Positions 7,988 to 18,261 are shown, counted from the first letter of the stretch. The stretch is DNA of 64,000 nucleotides from Vibrio mangrovi (GCF_024346955.1 NZ_AP024883.1:1116001-1180000); one strand, 5' to 3'. The notes: generated by a model from the letters alone, not told the origin. Made by a program: numbers and translations.

Positions 7988-10761
7988 CCCAGCTCATACG
8001 CTTTTGGCATTAGCTGGAAAGCTTCAATTGATCCGACTTCTCTGCCCAGAGTCAGTTGACCTGCATCATAATGTGCATTTCCCTGAGTGTGCATAATCAG
8101 CCGGTTGGCGGTTCTGGGTTTCAGCTCGTTTACAACGAAGCGGATCATATCCGAGCGGGACAGCTGTTTGAGTTCCTGTAGAACCTGCTCCCGTTGATCA
8201 AACTGATGATCTTTATTTCCGATAGCAACCCAAAAACGCTGAGCGCGGCTTCTGAGCGTTGGATCCGGTGTAGCGATTTGGTTTAATAATCCCCGTTTGC
8301 TGCTATGCCACTGATATTCGTTCAGTTCAAGCAAGACCATATAAAAGGCATTGAGGTATTCATCAATTGAGGCCATCAAATCTACTGGGGCTGCGTGAGG
8401 TGACTGCACATACATGACGATTCCCGGATGACGGTTCAGAGGAAGATTTCCGGTGCCAACCATATAGCCCAGCTGTTGCTTGGTTCTGATTTCATGAAAG
8501 AAGGTTGCAGACATTAAATGATTCGCTAGTGAGTAAAGCGCAACACTTCGGGGAGAAATGTCGGTGCATTGGTAATACAGGACAACCGCTGAATCATCCT
8601 GATCACAATAGACTTCCCGGCGGAAAGTTCCTTGCTTACCGAGCATCACCAGAGGCCGGAGAGATTCTTCATAACGTTGGTCCTGTACATGCAAGGCCTG
8701 GATGAGTTCCTGACCTATCTGCAACGCGTCTGATTTTCTCCAATCGCCATAGATGAACATTTCAACATGCAGTTGAGATAACATCTGATCGACGAAAGGA
8801 GCCAGTTCTTGGACCTGAATGGTTTGAAGTGCCTCAAGTAAGCTGTCATAAGGCGGATTATTCGGCTGTAATAGCCCGGTCATCGCATTAAACAACTGTG
8901 AAATCGGACGATCTTTGGCTGCATTCCGCCAGCTTCTCTCCAGCTGTGTTTTGACGGACAGGAAACGGTGCTCACTAAATTCCCTTTGTTCGAAACGATC
9001 CAGAATTAATTTCAGCAGCTCGGGTTGTTTCTGGCTGAAGCCAGAAATTGACAGAGTGACGCCACCCTGATGGGTGTACATGTTGTATCCCATCCCGGCG
9101 ATCTCTGCCGGATATGTTTCTTTTGCCAGAGAATCGAGAAAGATCTCAACACACAGACGTGTCATGACAATATTACGGGGGTTTTGAACCGCATAAGGGC
9201 TATCGATAGCAACGTATATAACCCCTTTCGGAACCAGAAATTCCTGATCCTGCATATGCCACAGACGGAATCCATCGCTCTCCTGTATGATCTGCGGTTT
9301 ATCATTAGTTGAATCGATAGGCTTTGGCTGAAGTTCATGACAGATGAAAGGATTCGGTTCAGGTAAATCCATACTCAGCTCTGACTGAGCCTGCCCGAAA
9401 AATGCTAATTGTGACTCCGTAAAGGAAGTCACCGAATAAGGGGTATAATACCAGTTGGCCGTTTGGTTGTAGTCCCGTCCCTGAGCCAAAAGCGTCGCCC
9501 TGAGGTTTTCCGGGACAAATTGGTCAAGAATTTCTCTGAGCAGAGCTTCATCGTAGCTTTGCATCATGTAATCGCCGTAGATAGTATCTTCTTCCCGGTA
9601 ATGCTGCATGTTCATTACCAGGTGGCTAACGGTGTCCAGTGGCCGGGCAGTTTCCTGATAACGAAAAGCAGCTTCAAGGACAGCTTTTTTCTCATCATAG
9701 CGCCAGGGTTGTAGCCCATGCTCCCGGATCTGCCGGATATAGCTGAAAATTGCCAGAATAACTTCGTCAACATGCTCAAGACCTGCTTCGGTGAGTAACA
9801 TGCTAATAGTAAATTCCCGGTAGTTACTGCCACTGGCTCCGCCTCCGGCCGAAAGGCTGGTTATCCATCCTTTGTCTTTCAGAGCCAGAGTCAGACTGTT
9901 TTTCCCTTCATAACCCAGTAAATGGGCAAAATAGGAGAGTGGTTTTTGCTGATAGTAAACATCCATACCGGGGAGTGGGAATGCCAGAAACAGTTTCCGA
10001 ATATCTTTGAGTGGTTCGGCTTCAATCAAAAGCCCGGTATTTTCCCGGGTAACGAATGGTTCCCGAATCTTCTTGCCATAACGCTGTTGGTTAACCACAG
10101 CAGAGAATCGTTCAACAATCCATTGTTCCTGAATATCCAGTGACTCGGGAGCAATCACTGCCAGAGTCATCAAATCGGCTGAGTAATGCTCACGGTGAAA
10201 ACGGACAATTTCTTCACGAATGCTGGCTTGGTTGCGATCTGAAAGCGTTTGTAGATTGCCGACTGAAAATTTGGCAAAAGGGTGCTGTGGATGAATGGTT
10301 TCTTTATGGACCTGATAGAGACGCCGTACATCATCATTGAGCTTTAACTTATATTCTGACTCAATTGCCTGACGTTCTTTGTCCAGAGATTCCTCGTTGA
10401 ACAAGGGAGCAGTAAAAAACTGGGCGAAGCGATCAAGAGCCTTTTCATATGCCGAAGCCGTAATGTCAAAAAAGAAACAACTATGTTCAGTTCCGGTCCA
10501 CGCGTTATGCGATCCCCCGTGCTGATTAATGAAATTTTGAAACTCGCCGGAATTTGGGTATTTTTCCGTTCCCAAAAATAGCATATGCTCTAGGAAGTGA
10601 GCTAAGCCTTCGCGATCTGCCGGATCATCAAAATGACCGACATTGATTGCCAGAGCTGCCGCACTTTTTTGTGCATTTTGGTCACAAATCAATAGCACCC
10701 GAAGTTGATTAGGCAAGGTGATATATCGGTAACTATTTGTATCATTTGGACTGATGTGCAC
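7984..10761 (-). CDS. M16-family zinc metallopeptidase (insulinase / protease III type)
   Basis: This 925-residue peptidase has the inverted zinc motif HFLEH at about residues 55-59 with the distal Glu in the later ERQAIESEY segment. The full-length two-half architecture is that of pitrilysin (E. coli PtrA, about 960 residues). Unlike PtrA it has no signal peptide: the N-terminus MHISPNDTNSYRYITLPN is hydrophilic, so the protein is probably cytosolic. The start is GTG at 10761, eight bases after GGAGG. Such enzymes degrade small peptides. It is convergent with yecM. Confidence 0.93.
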   Translation of the reverse strand: MHISPNDTNSYRYITLPNQLRVLLICDQNAQKSAAALAINVGHFDDPADREGLAHFLEHMLFLGTEKYPNSGEFQNFINQHGGSHNAWTGTEHSCFFFDITASAYEKALDRFAQFFTAPLFNEESLDKERQAIESEYKLKLNDDVRRLYQVHKETIHPQHPFAKFSVGNLQTLSDRNQASIREEIVRFHREHYSADLMTLAVIAPESLDIQEQWIVERFSAVVNQQRYGKKIREPFVTRENTGLLIEAEPLKDIRKLFLAFPLPGMDVYYQQKPLSYFAHLLGYEGKNSLTLALKDKGWITSLSAGGGASGSNYREFTISMLLTEAGLEHVDEVILAIFSYIRQIREHGLQPWRYDEKKAVLEAAFRYQETARPLDTVSHLVMNMQHYREEDTIYGDYMMQSYDEALLREILDQFVPENLRATLLAQGRDYNQTANWYYTPYSVTSFTESQLAFFGQAQSELSMDLPEPNPFICHELQPKPIDSTNDKPQIIQESDGFRLWHMQDQEFLVPKGVIYVAIDSPYAVQNPRNIVMTRLCVEIFLDSLAKETYPAEIAGMGYNMYTHQGGVTLSISGFSQKQPELLKLILDRFEQREFSEHRFLSVKTQLERSWRNAAKDRPISQLFNAMTGLLQPNNPPYDSLLEALQTIQVQELAPFVDQMLSQLHVEMFIYGDWRKSDALQIGQELIQALHVQDQRYEESLRPLVMLGKQGTFRREVYCDQDDSAVVLYYQCTDISPRSVALYSLANHLMSATFFHEIRTKQQLGYMVGTGNLPLNRHPGIVMYVQSPHAAPVDLMASIDEYLNAFYMVLLELNEYQWHSSKRGLLNQIATPDPTLRSRAQRFWVAIGNKDHQFDQREQVLQELKQLSRSDMIRFVVNELKPRTANRLIMHTQGNAHYDAGQLTLGREVGSIEAFQLMPKAYELG

Positions 10762-10996
10762 GAGATATGCCTCCAGACGTGGCTAGGGAATCGATCATTA
10801 GTATGACGTTGAAAACAGGAGTCGCCAACCTTAGATAACAATTTTATGAGTAAAATGTTATTTTAATTTGCTCAATTGGATTGAAGCAGCCAATATACAC
10901 TTGAGGTTTCTCTAACGACGACAATCAGGGCTTGGCTATATAGAGTGAGTATGAACTCATCTGTGAGTTTAATGGTGTATTTAAGGTAGCCATCAT

Positions 10997-11464
10997 ATGA
11001 AAATTTTTATTATGCGTCACGGAGAAGCGGGATATTGCGCGACAGGTGATGCGGATCGGCCTCTAACCGAACTCGGAAAAAATGAATCGGTTTCCGTCCT
11101 GAAACAGGCGAATGACATTCAGAAAATCAGCGTAGATAAAGTCTTGGTCAGCCCTTATCTTCGGGCTCAGGAAACATGGCGGGAAATAGCAGACTATATC
11201 GATACCCGCAGTATAGAAACTTGTGATGATATTACACCGTACGGTAAAGCCGACCGGGTATTTGATTACCTGATGGTTTTGGCCGACATTGAGAAAGTGA
11301 ATTCATTTTTTCTGGTTTCCCACTTACCGCTTGTCGGTTATTTGACCAGTGAGTTTGTCAGAGAGATGACGCCACCGATGTTTCCGACATCAGGATTGAT
11401 CTGTCTTGATTATATGCCGGAGACACAGCGGGGCGAACTACTGTGGCGTCTTTCTCCCAAATAG
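10997..11464 (+). CDS. sixA: Phosphohistidine phosphatase SixA
   Basis: This 155-residue histidine phosphatase has the catalytic RHGEA at residues 7-11, SPYLRAQETW further on, and the second catalytic His in VSHLPLVG. SixA dephosphorylates histidine-phosphorylated HPt or PTS proteins, such as ArcB or NPr in E. coli. It is about the family length. The start ATG follows AAGG. It stands alone between the peptidase promoter region and the flagellar promoter. Confidence 0.93.
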   Translation: MKIFIMRHGEAGYCATGDADRPLTELGKNESVSVLKQANDIQKISVDKVLVSPYLRAQETWREIADYIDTRSIETCDDITPYGKADRVFDYLMVLADIEKVNSFFLVSHLPLVGYLTSEFVREMTPPMFPTSGLICLDYMPETQRGELLWRLSPK

Positions 11465-11813
11465 GACCCGGTTGAGAACTGGGCTGTTCGCTGAGTAAGT
11501 GTGTCTTGAGATTATCTGAGTATCAAACCTTGTATATCGGATGAACTTTCCTGAGAGGGGAGTCTGTTCGGAGAAAAGGTTTGTGCATCCTGTCATTGGG
11601 TTCATTTTCCTTCACTTATTTCTCATATCAATTTGCATATCGCCAGAGACTGTGCGATATGACATCCCGCTGTTTGTGATGCGATTTAGCGAGCCATAAA
11701 TTTGACATGTTTATGGTTCAATTATTGCATGATGCGAGAAATCCATACGTTCCCGATGGAGGCCTGAGGTTCCGGGTCTTCATTTCTAAACAGAGAATTA
11801 TGAACGGTCATCT
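11465..11813. other. Leader and promoter region of the flhA operon
   Basis: These 349 bases contain no credible gene. A weak hairpin just after sixA (around 11467-11486) may end its transcript. The sigma-54-type promoter at 11714-11729 is listed separately; the leader after it is about 75 bases. Confidence 0.6.
11714..11729 (+). promoter_or_regulatory. Sigma-54 (RpoN) type promoter for flhA operon
   Basis: The sequence TGGTTCAATTATTGCA has GG at -24 and GC at -12 with ten bases between, the required RpoN spacing. It resembles TGGCAC-N5-TTGCA, with the CAC weakly kept. Start of transcription would be near 11740. In Vibrio cholerae this operon is known to be an early FlrA/RpoN-dependent flagellar class, which fits. 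Confidence 0.7.
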
Positions 11814-13907
11814 ATGAAGTTTACCCTGCCATTTGCTGACAAATTACCGCTGATTCCCCGGAGAACTGTCCCTGCGGTCGGTGCTCCTATTATGGTGCTT
11901 GCAACGTTGGGAATGGTGGTGCTGCCTATTCCGGCGTTTATGCTCGACCTGTTTTTTACGTTCAATATTGCGTTGGCGATGGTTGTTCTGCTGGTGACGA
12001 TATATACACGTCGGCCACTTGATTTTGCTGCTTTTCCTACGGTATTGCTTATTTCTACACTGCTTCGGTTAGCTCTGAACGTTGCATCGACCCGGGTGGT
12101 TCTGCTGTATGGTCATGAAGGTCCGGGAGCTGCTGGTAGTGTGATCGAAGCATTCGGTAGTGTTGTGATTGGCGGAAACTATGCTGTCGGTCTGGTGGTT
12201 TTCCTGATTCTGATGATCATTAACTTTATGGTTGTCACCAAAGGTGCCGGCCGGATTTCAGAGGTAAGTGCCCGCTTTACACTGGATGCATTGCCAGGGA
12301 AACAAATGGCGATCGATGCGGATTTGAACGCTGGATTAATTGATCAGGAGCAGGCACGTCTTCGTCGCTTCGAAGTGACGAAAGAAGCTGACTTTTACGG
12401 CTCAATGGATGGTGCTTCCAAGTTCGTGAAAGGAGATGCGATTGCCGGGATTCTGATCCTGTTTATTAACATTCTCGGTGGTCTGTCTATCGGGATGATC
12501 CAGTATGATCTGGGATTTGGCGATGCAATTCAGATTTATACGTTACTGACCATAGGTGATGGTCTGGTCGCTCAGATTCCGTCATTGCTCTTGTCAATCG
12601 GTGCCGCGATCATGGTGACGCGTCAAAATACCGATGAAGACATGGGGCAGCAGGTTATCTTCCAGATGTTCGACAACCCGAAAGCCCTGATGATAACTGC
12701 GGCGATTCTGGGAGTCATGGGGATTGTTCCCGGTATGCCACATTTTGCGTTTCTTCTTCTGGCGTCTCTTGCCGGAGGCGGATCCTATCTTTTGCATAAG
12801 AAGCAGCAGAAAGCAGCAGAAGAAAAACAATTACCGGCAGAGCTGGATACCGAGGCTCCGAAGCGAAGAGAACTATCCTGGGATGATGTTCAACCCGTAG
12901 ATGTGATTGGTCTGGAAGTGGGGTATCGGTTGATTCCTCTGGTTGACCGGGATCAGGGAGGTGAACTGCTGGAACGGGTCAAAGGGGTCAGGAAAAAACT
13001 GTCGCAGGATTTTGGATTTCTTATCCCGCCGGTTCATATCCGGGATAATCTGGAACTTTCACCAAATAGTTATCGAATCACGTTGATGGGGGTTGCTGTC
13101 GGCGAAGCGGAAATTCGTCCCGATCAGGAGCTGGCCATTAACCCTGGGCAGGTTTACGGAGCTATTGATGGCGAACATACATTCGATCCGGCCTTTGGTC
13201 TGGAAGCTGTCTGGATTCGCGAGGAACAGCGGGAGCATGCTCAGGCTCTGGGCTATACCGTCGTTGATTCATCAACAGTACTGGCGACTCATCTGAGTCA
13301 ACTGTTAACGAATAATGCCGCTCAGTTAATCGGTCATGAAGAAGTTCAGAATTTACTGGATATGCTGTCTCGCAGTGCGCCGAAACTGGTTGAAAATTTT
13401 GTTCCGGATCAACTGCCATTGGGAACGGTTGTGAAAGTCCTGCAAAATCTGTTGAACGAAGCAATCCCGATTCGGGATATACGGACTATCGTCCAGACTC
13501 TTGCTGAATATTCAGGAAAGAGTCAAGAACCCGACATCCTGACAGCCGCTGCCCGGATTGCTTTACGACGTTTAATTGTTCAGGAAATCAATGGTATAGA
13601 ACCAGAATTGCCTGTGATTACTCTGATTCCTGAGCTGGAACAATTATTGCATCAGACCATGCAAGCGTCAGGTGGAGAATCCGCAGGTATTGAACCCGGT
13701 CTGGCTGAGCGGCTTCAGTCTTCGTTGAGTCAGGCGACTCAGGAGCAGGAGCTGAAAGGTGAGCCAGCCGTTTTACTGACTTCTGGTGTACTGCGCTCGA
13801 CCCTGGCTAAATTTGTGAAAAATACGATACCCAACTTGCGCGTGCTTTCTTATCAGGAGATTCCTGATGAAAAACAGATTCGAATTGTACAGGCTGTCGG
13901 TAACTAG
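11814..13907 (+). CDS. flhA: Flagellar type III export apparatus protein FlhA
   Basis: This 697-residue inner-membrane protein is the export gate of the flagellar type III secretion system. The N-terminal half (about residues 20-320) carries eight predicted membrane helices and the conserved cytoplasmic loop SARFTLDALPGKQMAIDADL; the C-terminal half is the soluble domain that docks chaperone-substrate complexes. Length equals other FlhA proteins. It is the first gene after the sigma-54-type promoter and heads a run of codirectional flagellar and chemotaxis genes with short gaps. Confidence 0.97.
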   Translation: MKFTLPFADKLPLIPRRTVPAVGAPIMVLATLGMVVLPIPAFMLDLFFTFNIALAMVVLLVTIYTRRPLDFAAFPTVLLISTLLRLALNVASTRVVLLYGHEGPGAAGSVIEAFGSVVIGGNYAVGLVVFLILMIINFMVVTKGAGRISEVSARFTLDALPGKQMAIDADLNAGLIDQEQARLRRFEVTKEADFYGSMDGASKFVKGDAIAGILILFINILGGLSIGMIQYDLGFGDAIQIYTLLTIGDGLVAQIPSLLLSIGAAIMVTRQNTDEDMGQQVIFQMFDNPKALMITAAILGVMGIVPGMPHFAFLLLASLAGGGSYLLHKKQQKAAEEKQLPAELDTEAPKRRELSWDDVQPVDVIGLEVGYRLIPLVDRDQGGELLERVKGVRKKLSQDFGFLIPPVHIRDNLELSPNSYRITLMGVAVGEAEIRPDQELAINPGQVYGAIDGEHTFDPAFGLEAVWIREEQREHAQALGYTVVDSSTVLATHLSQLLTNNAAQLIGHEEVQNLLDMLSRSAPKLVENFVPDQLPLGTVVKVLQNLLNEAIPIRDIRTIVQTLAEYSGKSQEPDILTAAARIALRRLIVQEINGIEPELPVITLIPELEQLLHQTMQASGGESAGIEPGLAERLQSSLSQATQEQELKGEPAVLLTSGVLRSTLAKFVKNTIPNLRVLSYQEIPDEKQIRIVQAVGN

Positions 13908-13935
13908 CAGATAAACATGATGGTGGGTTGCTGCT

Positions 13936-15417
13936 TTGAAGATAAAACGATTTTTTGCTAAAGACATGAAAACTGCATTGCTCCAGGTAAAAGAGGAACT
14001 TGGAGTTGATGCGGTAATTATGTCGAATAAAAAAGTTGCAGGTGGTGTTGAAATCGTTGCTGCAGTCGATAGCGATAATGTCGCACCCAAAACACAGGTT
14101 CACGGTTACAGTTCTCAACCCCGTCATCGTGAACATGAAGGTGTATCACCTTCTGCCGGACGACGTGAGTTGGCAGAAGATCGGGTTCATTTAGGCCAAC
14201 GTGCTGCACCTGCTCCCCAAAAATCCCGGACACCACAGCAAAAGACATCCAGTCAGCGTGGGTCGATGACCAACCGCTTTGCCAACCTGTTGAAACAGTA
14301 CTCTCCAGCTCACGAAGAAGCAGAGTCTGAACGTGAAGATACACTGACCTCTCTGTTGCAACGTCAGGCAAAGTCATCACAAGCCGGTAGTAGTCATGCA
14401 CCTGTGAGTCGGTGGGATGAACGGGAAGAGAATCATAAGCCACAACTTGACCCTTCTCGCTATGAACGTCGTCAAAAACGGGAAGAAGCGCAAAGTTCTC
14501 AGGATATTGAGCTGATGAAAGAAGACATCAACTCAATTCGTCGTCTTCTGGAGCATCAGGTTTCTGGCCTGATGTGGCAGGAGGTCGAGCGTCGGGAACC
14601 GCTTCGGGCGATGTTAATCAAGCGATTATCCCGAATGGGACTTTCTCTGGAACTGGCGGATCAACTGGCTTGTTATATACCGGAAGACACGCCGCCACCG
14701 AAAGCCTGGCGAGCTTTACTCGGACTGGTGTCGGATCAAATTCCGGTTGTTAACCAGGATATTTTAAAGAAAGGGGGCGTTGTTGCCCTGTTAGGGCCGA
14801 CTGGTGTAGGAAAAACCACCACGGTTGCAAAGTTAGCTGCAAGGGCAGCAATGGAGTATGGATCGGACAATGTAGCACTGGTAACAACGGATACTTATCG
14901 TATCGGAGCCCATGAGCAGTTGGCAATATACGGTAGAATAATGGGGTGCCCGGTAAAAGTCGCTAAAGATTCCAACGAGTTAGCCGATGTAATTCAGCAA
15001 TTACGAAATCGACGACTGATTCTTGTGGATACAGCAGGCATGGGACAGCGTGATGTGCGTCTGTCTGAGCAACTTGACACCTTAATGCAGGATCGCGGTA
15101 GTGCGATCAAAAGTTATTTGGTTTTACCAGCAACAGCACAAAGAAAGGTGCTTCAGGAAACCATTGATCATTTCAGACGAATTCCCTTATCCGGATGCAT
15201 CATGACGAAGTTAGATGAGTCTCTGAGTCTGGGAGAGTTTGTCAGTGTGGTTGTGGAGAATGCGTTACCCGTCGCTTACATCGCGAATGGACAGCGTGTT
15301 CCTGAAGATATTGTGATTGCTCAGCCAAAATATATGGTAGCGAAAGCGAACGAATTGCTAGAGAAGTCGGCTGACAATGAGCCTCACTACTGGAGCAGTG
15401 ACTCAGAGAGAATCTAG
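13936..15417 (+). CDS. flhF: SRP-type GTPase FlhF, polar flagellum placement
   Basis: This 493-residue SRP-family GTPase marks the cell pole and promotes polar flagellum assembly. It has a basic N-terminal segment (MKIKRFFAKDM), a long variable polar linker, then the N and G domains with the P-loop GPTGVGKTTT, the DTYRIGA segment and DTAG. The start is TTG at 13936, giving the MKIKRFF N-terminus common to Vibrio FlhF. In Vibrio, FlhF is opposed by FlhG, encoded next. Confidence 0.95.
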   Translation: MKIKRFFAKDMKTALLQVKEELGVDAVIMSNKKVAGGVEIVAAVDSDNVAPKTQVHGYSSQPRHREHEGVSPSAGRRELAEDRVHLGQRAAPAPQKSRTPQQKTSSQRGSMTNRFANLLKQYSPAHEEAESEREDTLTSLLQRQAKSSQAGSSHAPVSRWDEREENHKPQLDPSRYERRQKREEAQSSQDIELMKEDINSIRRLLEHQVSGLMWQEVERREPLRAMLIKRLSRMGLSLELADQLACYIPEDTPPPKAWRALLGLVSDQIPVVNQDILKKGGVVALLGPTGVGKTTTVAKLAARAAMEYGSDNVALVTTDTYRIGAHEQLAIYGRIMGCPVKVAKDSNELADVIQQLRNRRLILVDTAGMGQRDVRLSEQLDTLMQDRGSAIKSYLVLPATAQRKVLQETIDHFRRIPLSGCIMTKLDESLSLGEFVSVVVENALPVAYIANGQRVPEDIVIAQPKYMVAKANELLEKSADNEPHYWSSDSERI

Positions 15418-15430
15418 GCGGCGAACAGAT

Positions 15431-16318
15431 ATGACGAATAAAATGATTTTTGACCAAGCAAGCGGCCTGCGCCGTTTAAGCCAACCGACACTGACAAAAG
15501 TGATTACAGTGACGGGAGGAAAAGGTGGTGTTGGAAAAACCAACGTTACTTTGGGAATGGCGATGAGTATGGCTCGTCAGGGCAAGAAAGTAATGGTGCT
15601 TGATGCCGACCTGGGATTGGCAAATGTAGATGTCATGTTAGGTATTCGCCCTAAAAAGAATCTGGGGCATGTCCTGGCTGGTGAGTGTGAATTAAAAGAT
15701 GCTATCGTCGAAGGACCATATGGGATTAGAATCATCCCTGCAACTTCCGGAACCAAGTCGATGGTCGAGTTATCCCATGCTCAGCATATCGGATTGATTC
15801 GGGCATTTGGCAGTCTGGAAGAAGAAATGGATGTGTTGTTGGTTGACACGGCTGCGGGTATTTCTGATATGGTTGTAAGCTTCGCACGGGCTGCTCAGGA
15901 TGTTGTTGTCGTTGTTTGTGATGAACCGACGTCAATTACCGATGCTTATGCTTTAATTAAATTACTCAGTAGAGAGCATCAGGTTCAGCGTTTTAAGATT
16001 GTTGCGAACATGGTGCGTAGCTATCGGGAAGGGCGTGAGTTGTTTGCGAAGTTGACCTTAGTCACAGAGCGGTTCTTGAATGTAGGCATAGAACTCGTCG
16101 CATGCATTCCTTTAGACGATAATGTACGGCAGGCGGTTAAAAAACAGAAAATCGTTGTTGATGCATTTCCGCGTTCGCCGGCATCACTTGCGATTAGCTC
16201 TTTGGCGAATAAAGCATTAACATGGCCAATACCGAAAACGCCCAGCGGACACTTGGAATTTTTTGTCGAGCGGTTGCTAAACCGAACAGAAATAGTAGGG
16301 GAACCATTTGGTGAATAA
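15431..16318 (+). CDS. flhG: MinD-like ATPase FlhG, flagellar number regulator
   Basis: This 295-residue ParA/MinD-family ATPase has the deviant Walker A GGKGGVGKTN, the switch segment DADLGLANVDVMLG and DTAAGISD. FlhG limits flagellar number by counteracting FlhF and the master regulator FlrA. The ATG at 15431 matches the usual N-terminus (DQASGLRRL near residue 8); an upstream in-frame ATG inside flhF at 15377 is rejected. Its end overlaps the fliA start by eight bases, suggesting translational coupling. Confidence 0.95.
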   Translation: MTNKMIFDQASGLRRLSQPTLTKVITVTGGKGGVGKTNVTLGMAMSMARQGKKVMVLDADLGLANVDVMLGIRPKKNLGHVLAGECELKDAIVEGPYGIRIIPATSGTKSMVELSHAQHIGLIRAFGSLEEEMDVLLVDTAAGISDMVVSFARAAQDVVVVVCDEPTSITDAYALIKLLSREHQVQRFKIVANMVRSYREGRELFAKLTLVTERFLNVGIELVACIPLDDNVRQAVKKQKIVVDAFPRSPASLAISSLANKALTWPIPKTPSGHLEFFVERLLNRTEIVGEPFGE

Positions 16319-17045
16319 GGCGCTGACTTACGATCAATATGGAAATATCAATAATCAACAGGCTTTTTTAGAAAAGTATTCTGTATTGGTTAAGCGTATA
16401 GCTCACCACTTGATCGGACGTTTACCGCCGAGTGTTCAGGTCGAAGATTTAATCCAGGCTGGAATGATCGGACTACTCGAAGCCCAGAAAAACTATGATA
16501 ATAGTAAAGGTGCCAGTTTTGAAACCTATGCGGGTATCCGTATTCGGGGGGCAATGCTGGATGATATTCGTCGTGGAGACTGGGTTCCACGGTCTGTTCA
16601 TAAGTATAATCGTGAGATCAGCCAGGCAATTTCGATACTTGAAGGTGAATTAAATCGTGATCCGACCGATACAGAGGTTGCGAAGTATCTGGGAATGTCG
16701 TTAGATCAATATCATAGCGTCATTACCGATATAAACTGTTCTCGCATCGTGGGGATTGAAGATCTGGGTGTTTCCGAAGATGTGATTTCCCCTTTTGATT
16801 CCGATGACGAGAATTCTCCTTTTAAAGGTGTTGCTGACGAATCATTTCGTAAAGCATTGGTTGAATCAATAAAATCGCTTCCTGAACGTGAAGCTTTGGT
16901 ACTTTCGCTCTATTATGATGAAGAGCTAAACTTAAAGGAAATTGGTGAGGTGCTTGGTGTAAGTGAGTCTCGCGTAAGCCAAATATTAAGCCAAACGATG
17001 CAGCGTTTAAGAACAAAGCTGCGTTCTTGGACACAGAATGACTAA
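16311..17045 (+). CDS. fliA: Flagellar sigma factor sigma-28 (FliA)
   Basis: This 244-residue sigma-70-family factor reads late flagellar and chemotaxis promoters. Region 2 (GRLPPSVQVEDLIQAGMIGL through FETYAGIRIRGAMLDDIR), region 3, and region 4 with LKEIGEVLGVSESRVSQI are intact. The start is GTG at 16311, about eight bases after GGGGA; the TTG codon directly before it is in frame but too close. It overlaps the end of flhG. FliA is held inactive by FlgM, encoded elsewhere. Confidence 0.95.
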   Translation: MNKALTYDQYGNINNQQAFLEKYSVLVKRIAHHLIGRLPPSVQVEDLIQAGMIGLLEAQKNYDNSKGASFETYAGIRIRGAMLDDIRRGDWVPRSVHKYNREISQAISILEGELNRDPTDTEVAKYLGMSLDQYHSVITDINCSRIVGIEDLGVSEDVISPFDSDDENSPFKGVADESFRKALVESIKSLPEREALVLSLYYDEELNLKEIGEVLGVSESRVSQILSQTMQRLRTKLRSWTQND

Positions 17046-17077
17046 TATCACTGATCTCATACTCAGTGGAGGCAATT

Positions 17078-17458
17078 TTGAATAAAAACATGAAAATCCT
17101 TATTGTTGACGATTTTTCAACAATGCGCCGAATAGTGAAAAACCTGCTCCGCGACTTGGGTTTTAATAATACTCAAGAAGCTGATGATGGTTTGACGGCT
17201 TTGCCTATGCTTAAGAAAGGTGATTTTGACTTTGTCGTGACCGACTGGAATATGCCGGGAATGCAAGGGATTGACTTACTTCGAAATATTCGTGCTGATG
17301 AGGAGCTGAAACATCTTCCTGTATTGATGATTACAGCTGAAGCGAAGCGTGAGCAGATAATTGAAGCTGCTCAGGCAGGGGTGAATGGTTATATTGTGAA
17401 ACCATTTACAGCGGCTACGCTTAAGGAAAAGTTGGATAAAATCTTTGAGCGTTTATAA
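17078..17458 (+). CDS. cheY: Chemotaxis response regulator CheY
   Basis: A single receiver domain of 126 residues. The acidic pair D11/D12, phosphoacceptor D56 in VVTDWNMPG, the ITAEAK Thr and the VKPF Lys are all present. Phospho-CheY binds the flagellar motor switch and changes rotation. I chose the TTG at 17078 because GGAGG lies five bases before it; a GTG at 17066, often used in annotations of close relatives, overlaps that Shine-Dalgarno and is less likely. It resembles the motor-acting Vibrio CheY3. Confidence 0.94.
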   Translation: MNKNMKILIVDDFSTMRRIVKNLLRDLGFNNTQEADDGLTALPMLKKGDFDFVVTDWNMPGMQGIDLLRNIRADEELKHLPVLMITAEAKREQIIEAAQAGVNGYIVKPFTAATLKEKLDKIFERL

Positions 17459-17529
17459 GTCTTGAACTTTGGTCAGCGTGTATGATCTGGTAAGAGAGAA
17501 ATTTATTCGCATATAAAGGCTCTTTCAGG

Positions 17530-18252
17530 ATGATTGAATTAGAACAAGCACAACAGCTCGTCCGGTTACTGGAAAGCGGGAAGCAAGAAGAAGCCAATGC
17601 ATTATTGGTGGATATATACAAAGCTAAGTCCGCTGATCCCATGTTTCGGCAGATCGGCGAGTTAACCCGAGAGCTACATGAATCTATAAAGGGATTCTCC
17701 GTTGATGAGCGGATGAGTGAAATTGCGACGGCTGAAATCCCTGATGCAAAAGACCGTCTTCAATATGTTATTTCCAAAACTGAGGTTGCAGCCAATAAGA
17801 CAATGGATGCAGTCGATCGGTGTATGCCGATCGCAGATAAGTTGCATCAGAGTTTGTTAGATGTTCGTCCTCAGTGGAACGAGCTCATGAAAGGTCGGAT
17901 AGCATTAGAAGAATTTAAAGCGTTGTGTCATAGAATTGACGATCTACTCAGTCAGATTGAAGGAGATAGTTCAGAATTACGCGGTGAGTTGATGGATATC
18001 CTCATGGCTCAGGATTTCCAGGATTTGACGGGGCAGATCATTCGGCGTGTTATTACATTGGTGAGTGAAGTTGAGCAACGGCTCGTTGATATTCTTACCG
18101 TGTTTGGAACGAGCCAGTCAGAACAACAAGCAGATAATATAAAACATCAGTCTACTGAACCTGAGGGGCCGATTTTGAATCCTCATGAAAGAAGTGATGC
18201 AGTTTCATCTCAAGACGAAGTTGACGATTTGTTATCGAGTCTTGGTTTTTAG
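17530..18252 (+). CDS. cheZ: CheY-P phosphatase CheZ
   Basis: This 240-residue protein accelerates dephosphorylation of CheY-P. The catalytic helix AQDFQDLTGQIIRRV carries the conserved Asp and Gln around residues 163-167. The C-terminus ends in DEVDDLLSSLGF, the helix that binds CheY-P. A long charged linker separates the two. It lies between cheY and cheA, ten bases before the latter. Confidence 0.95.
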   Translation: MIELEQAQQLVRLLESGKQEEANALLVDIYKAKSADPMFRQIGELTRELHESIKGFSVDERMSEIATAEIPDAKDRLQYVISKTEVAANKTMDAVDRCMPIADKLHQSLLDVRPQWNELMKGRIALEEFKALCHRIDDLLSQIEGDSSELRGELMDILMAQDFQDLTGQIIRRVITLVSEVEQRLVDILTVFGTSQSEQQADNIKHQSTEPEGPILNPHERSDAVSSQDEVDDLLSSLGF

Positions 18253-18261
18253 AGGTGCCGT

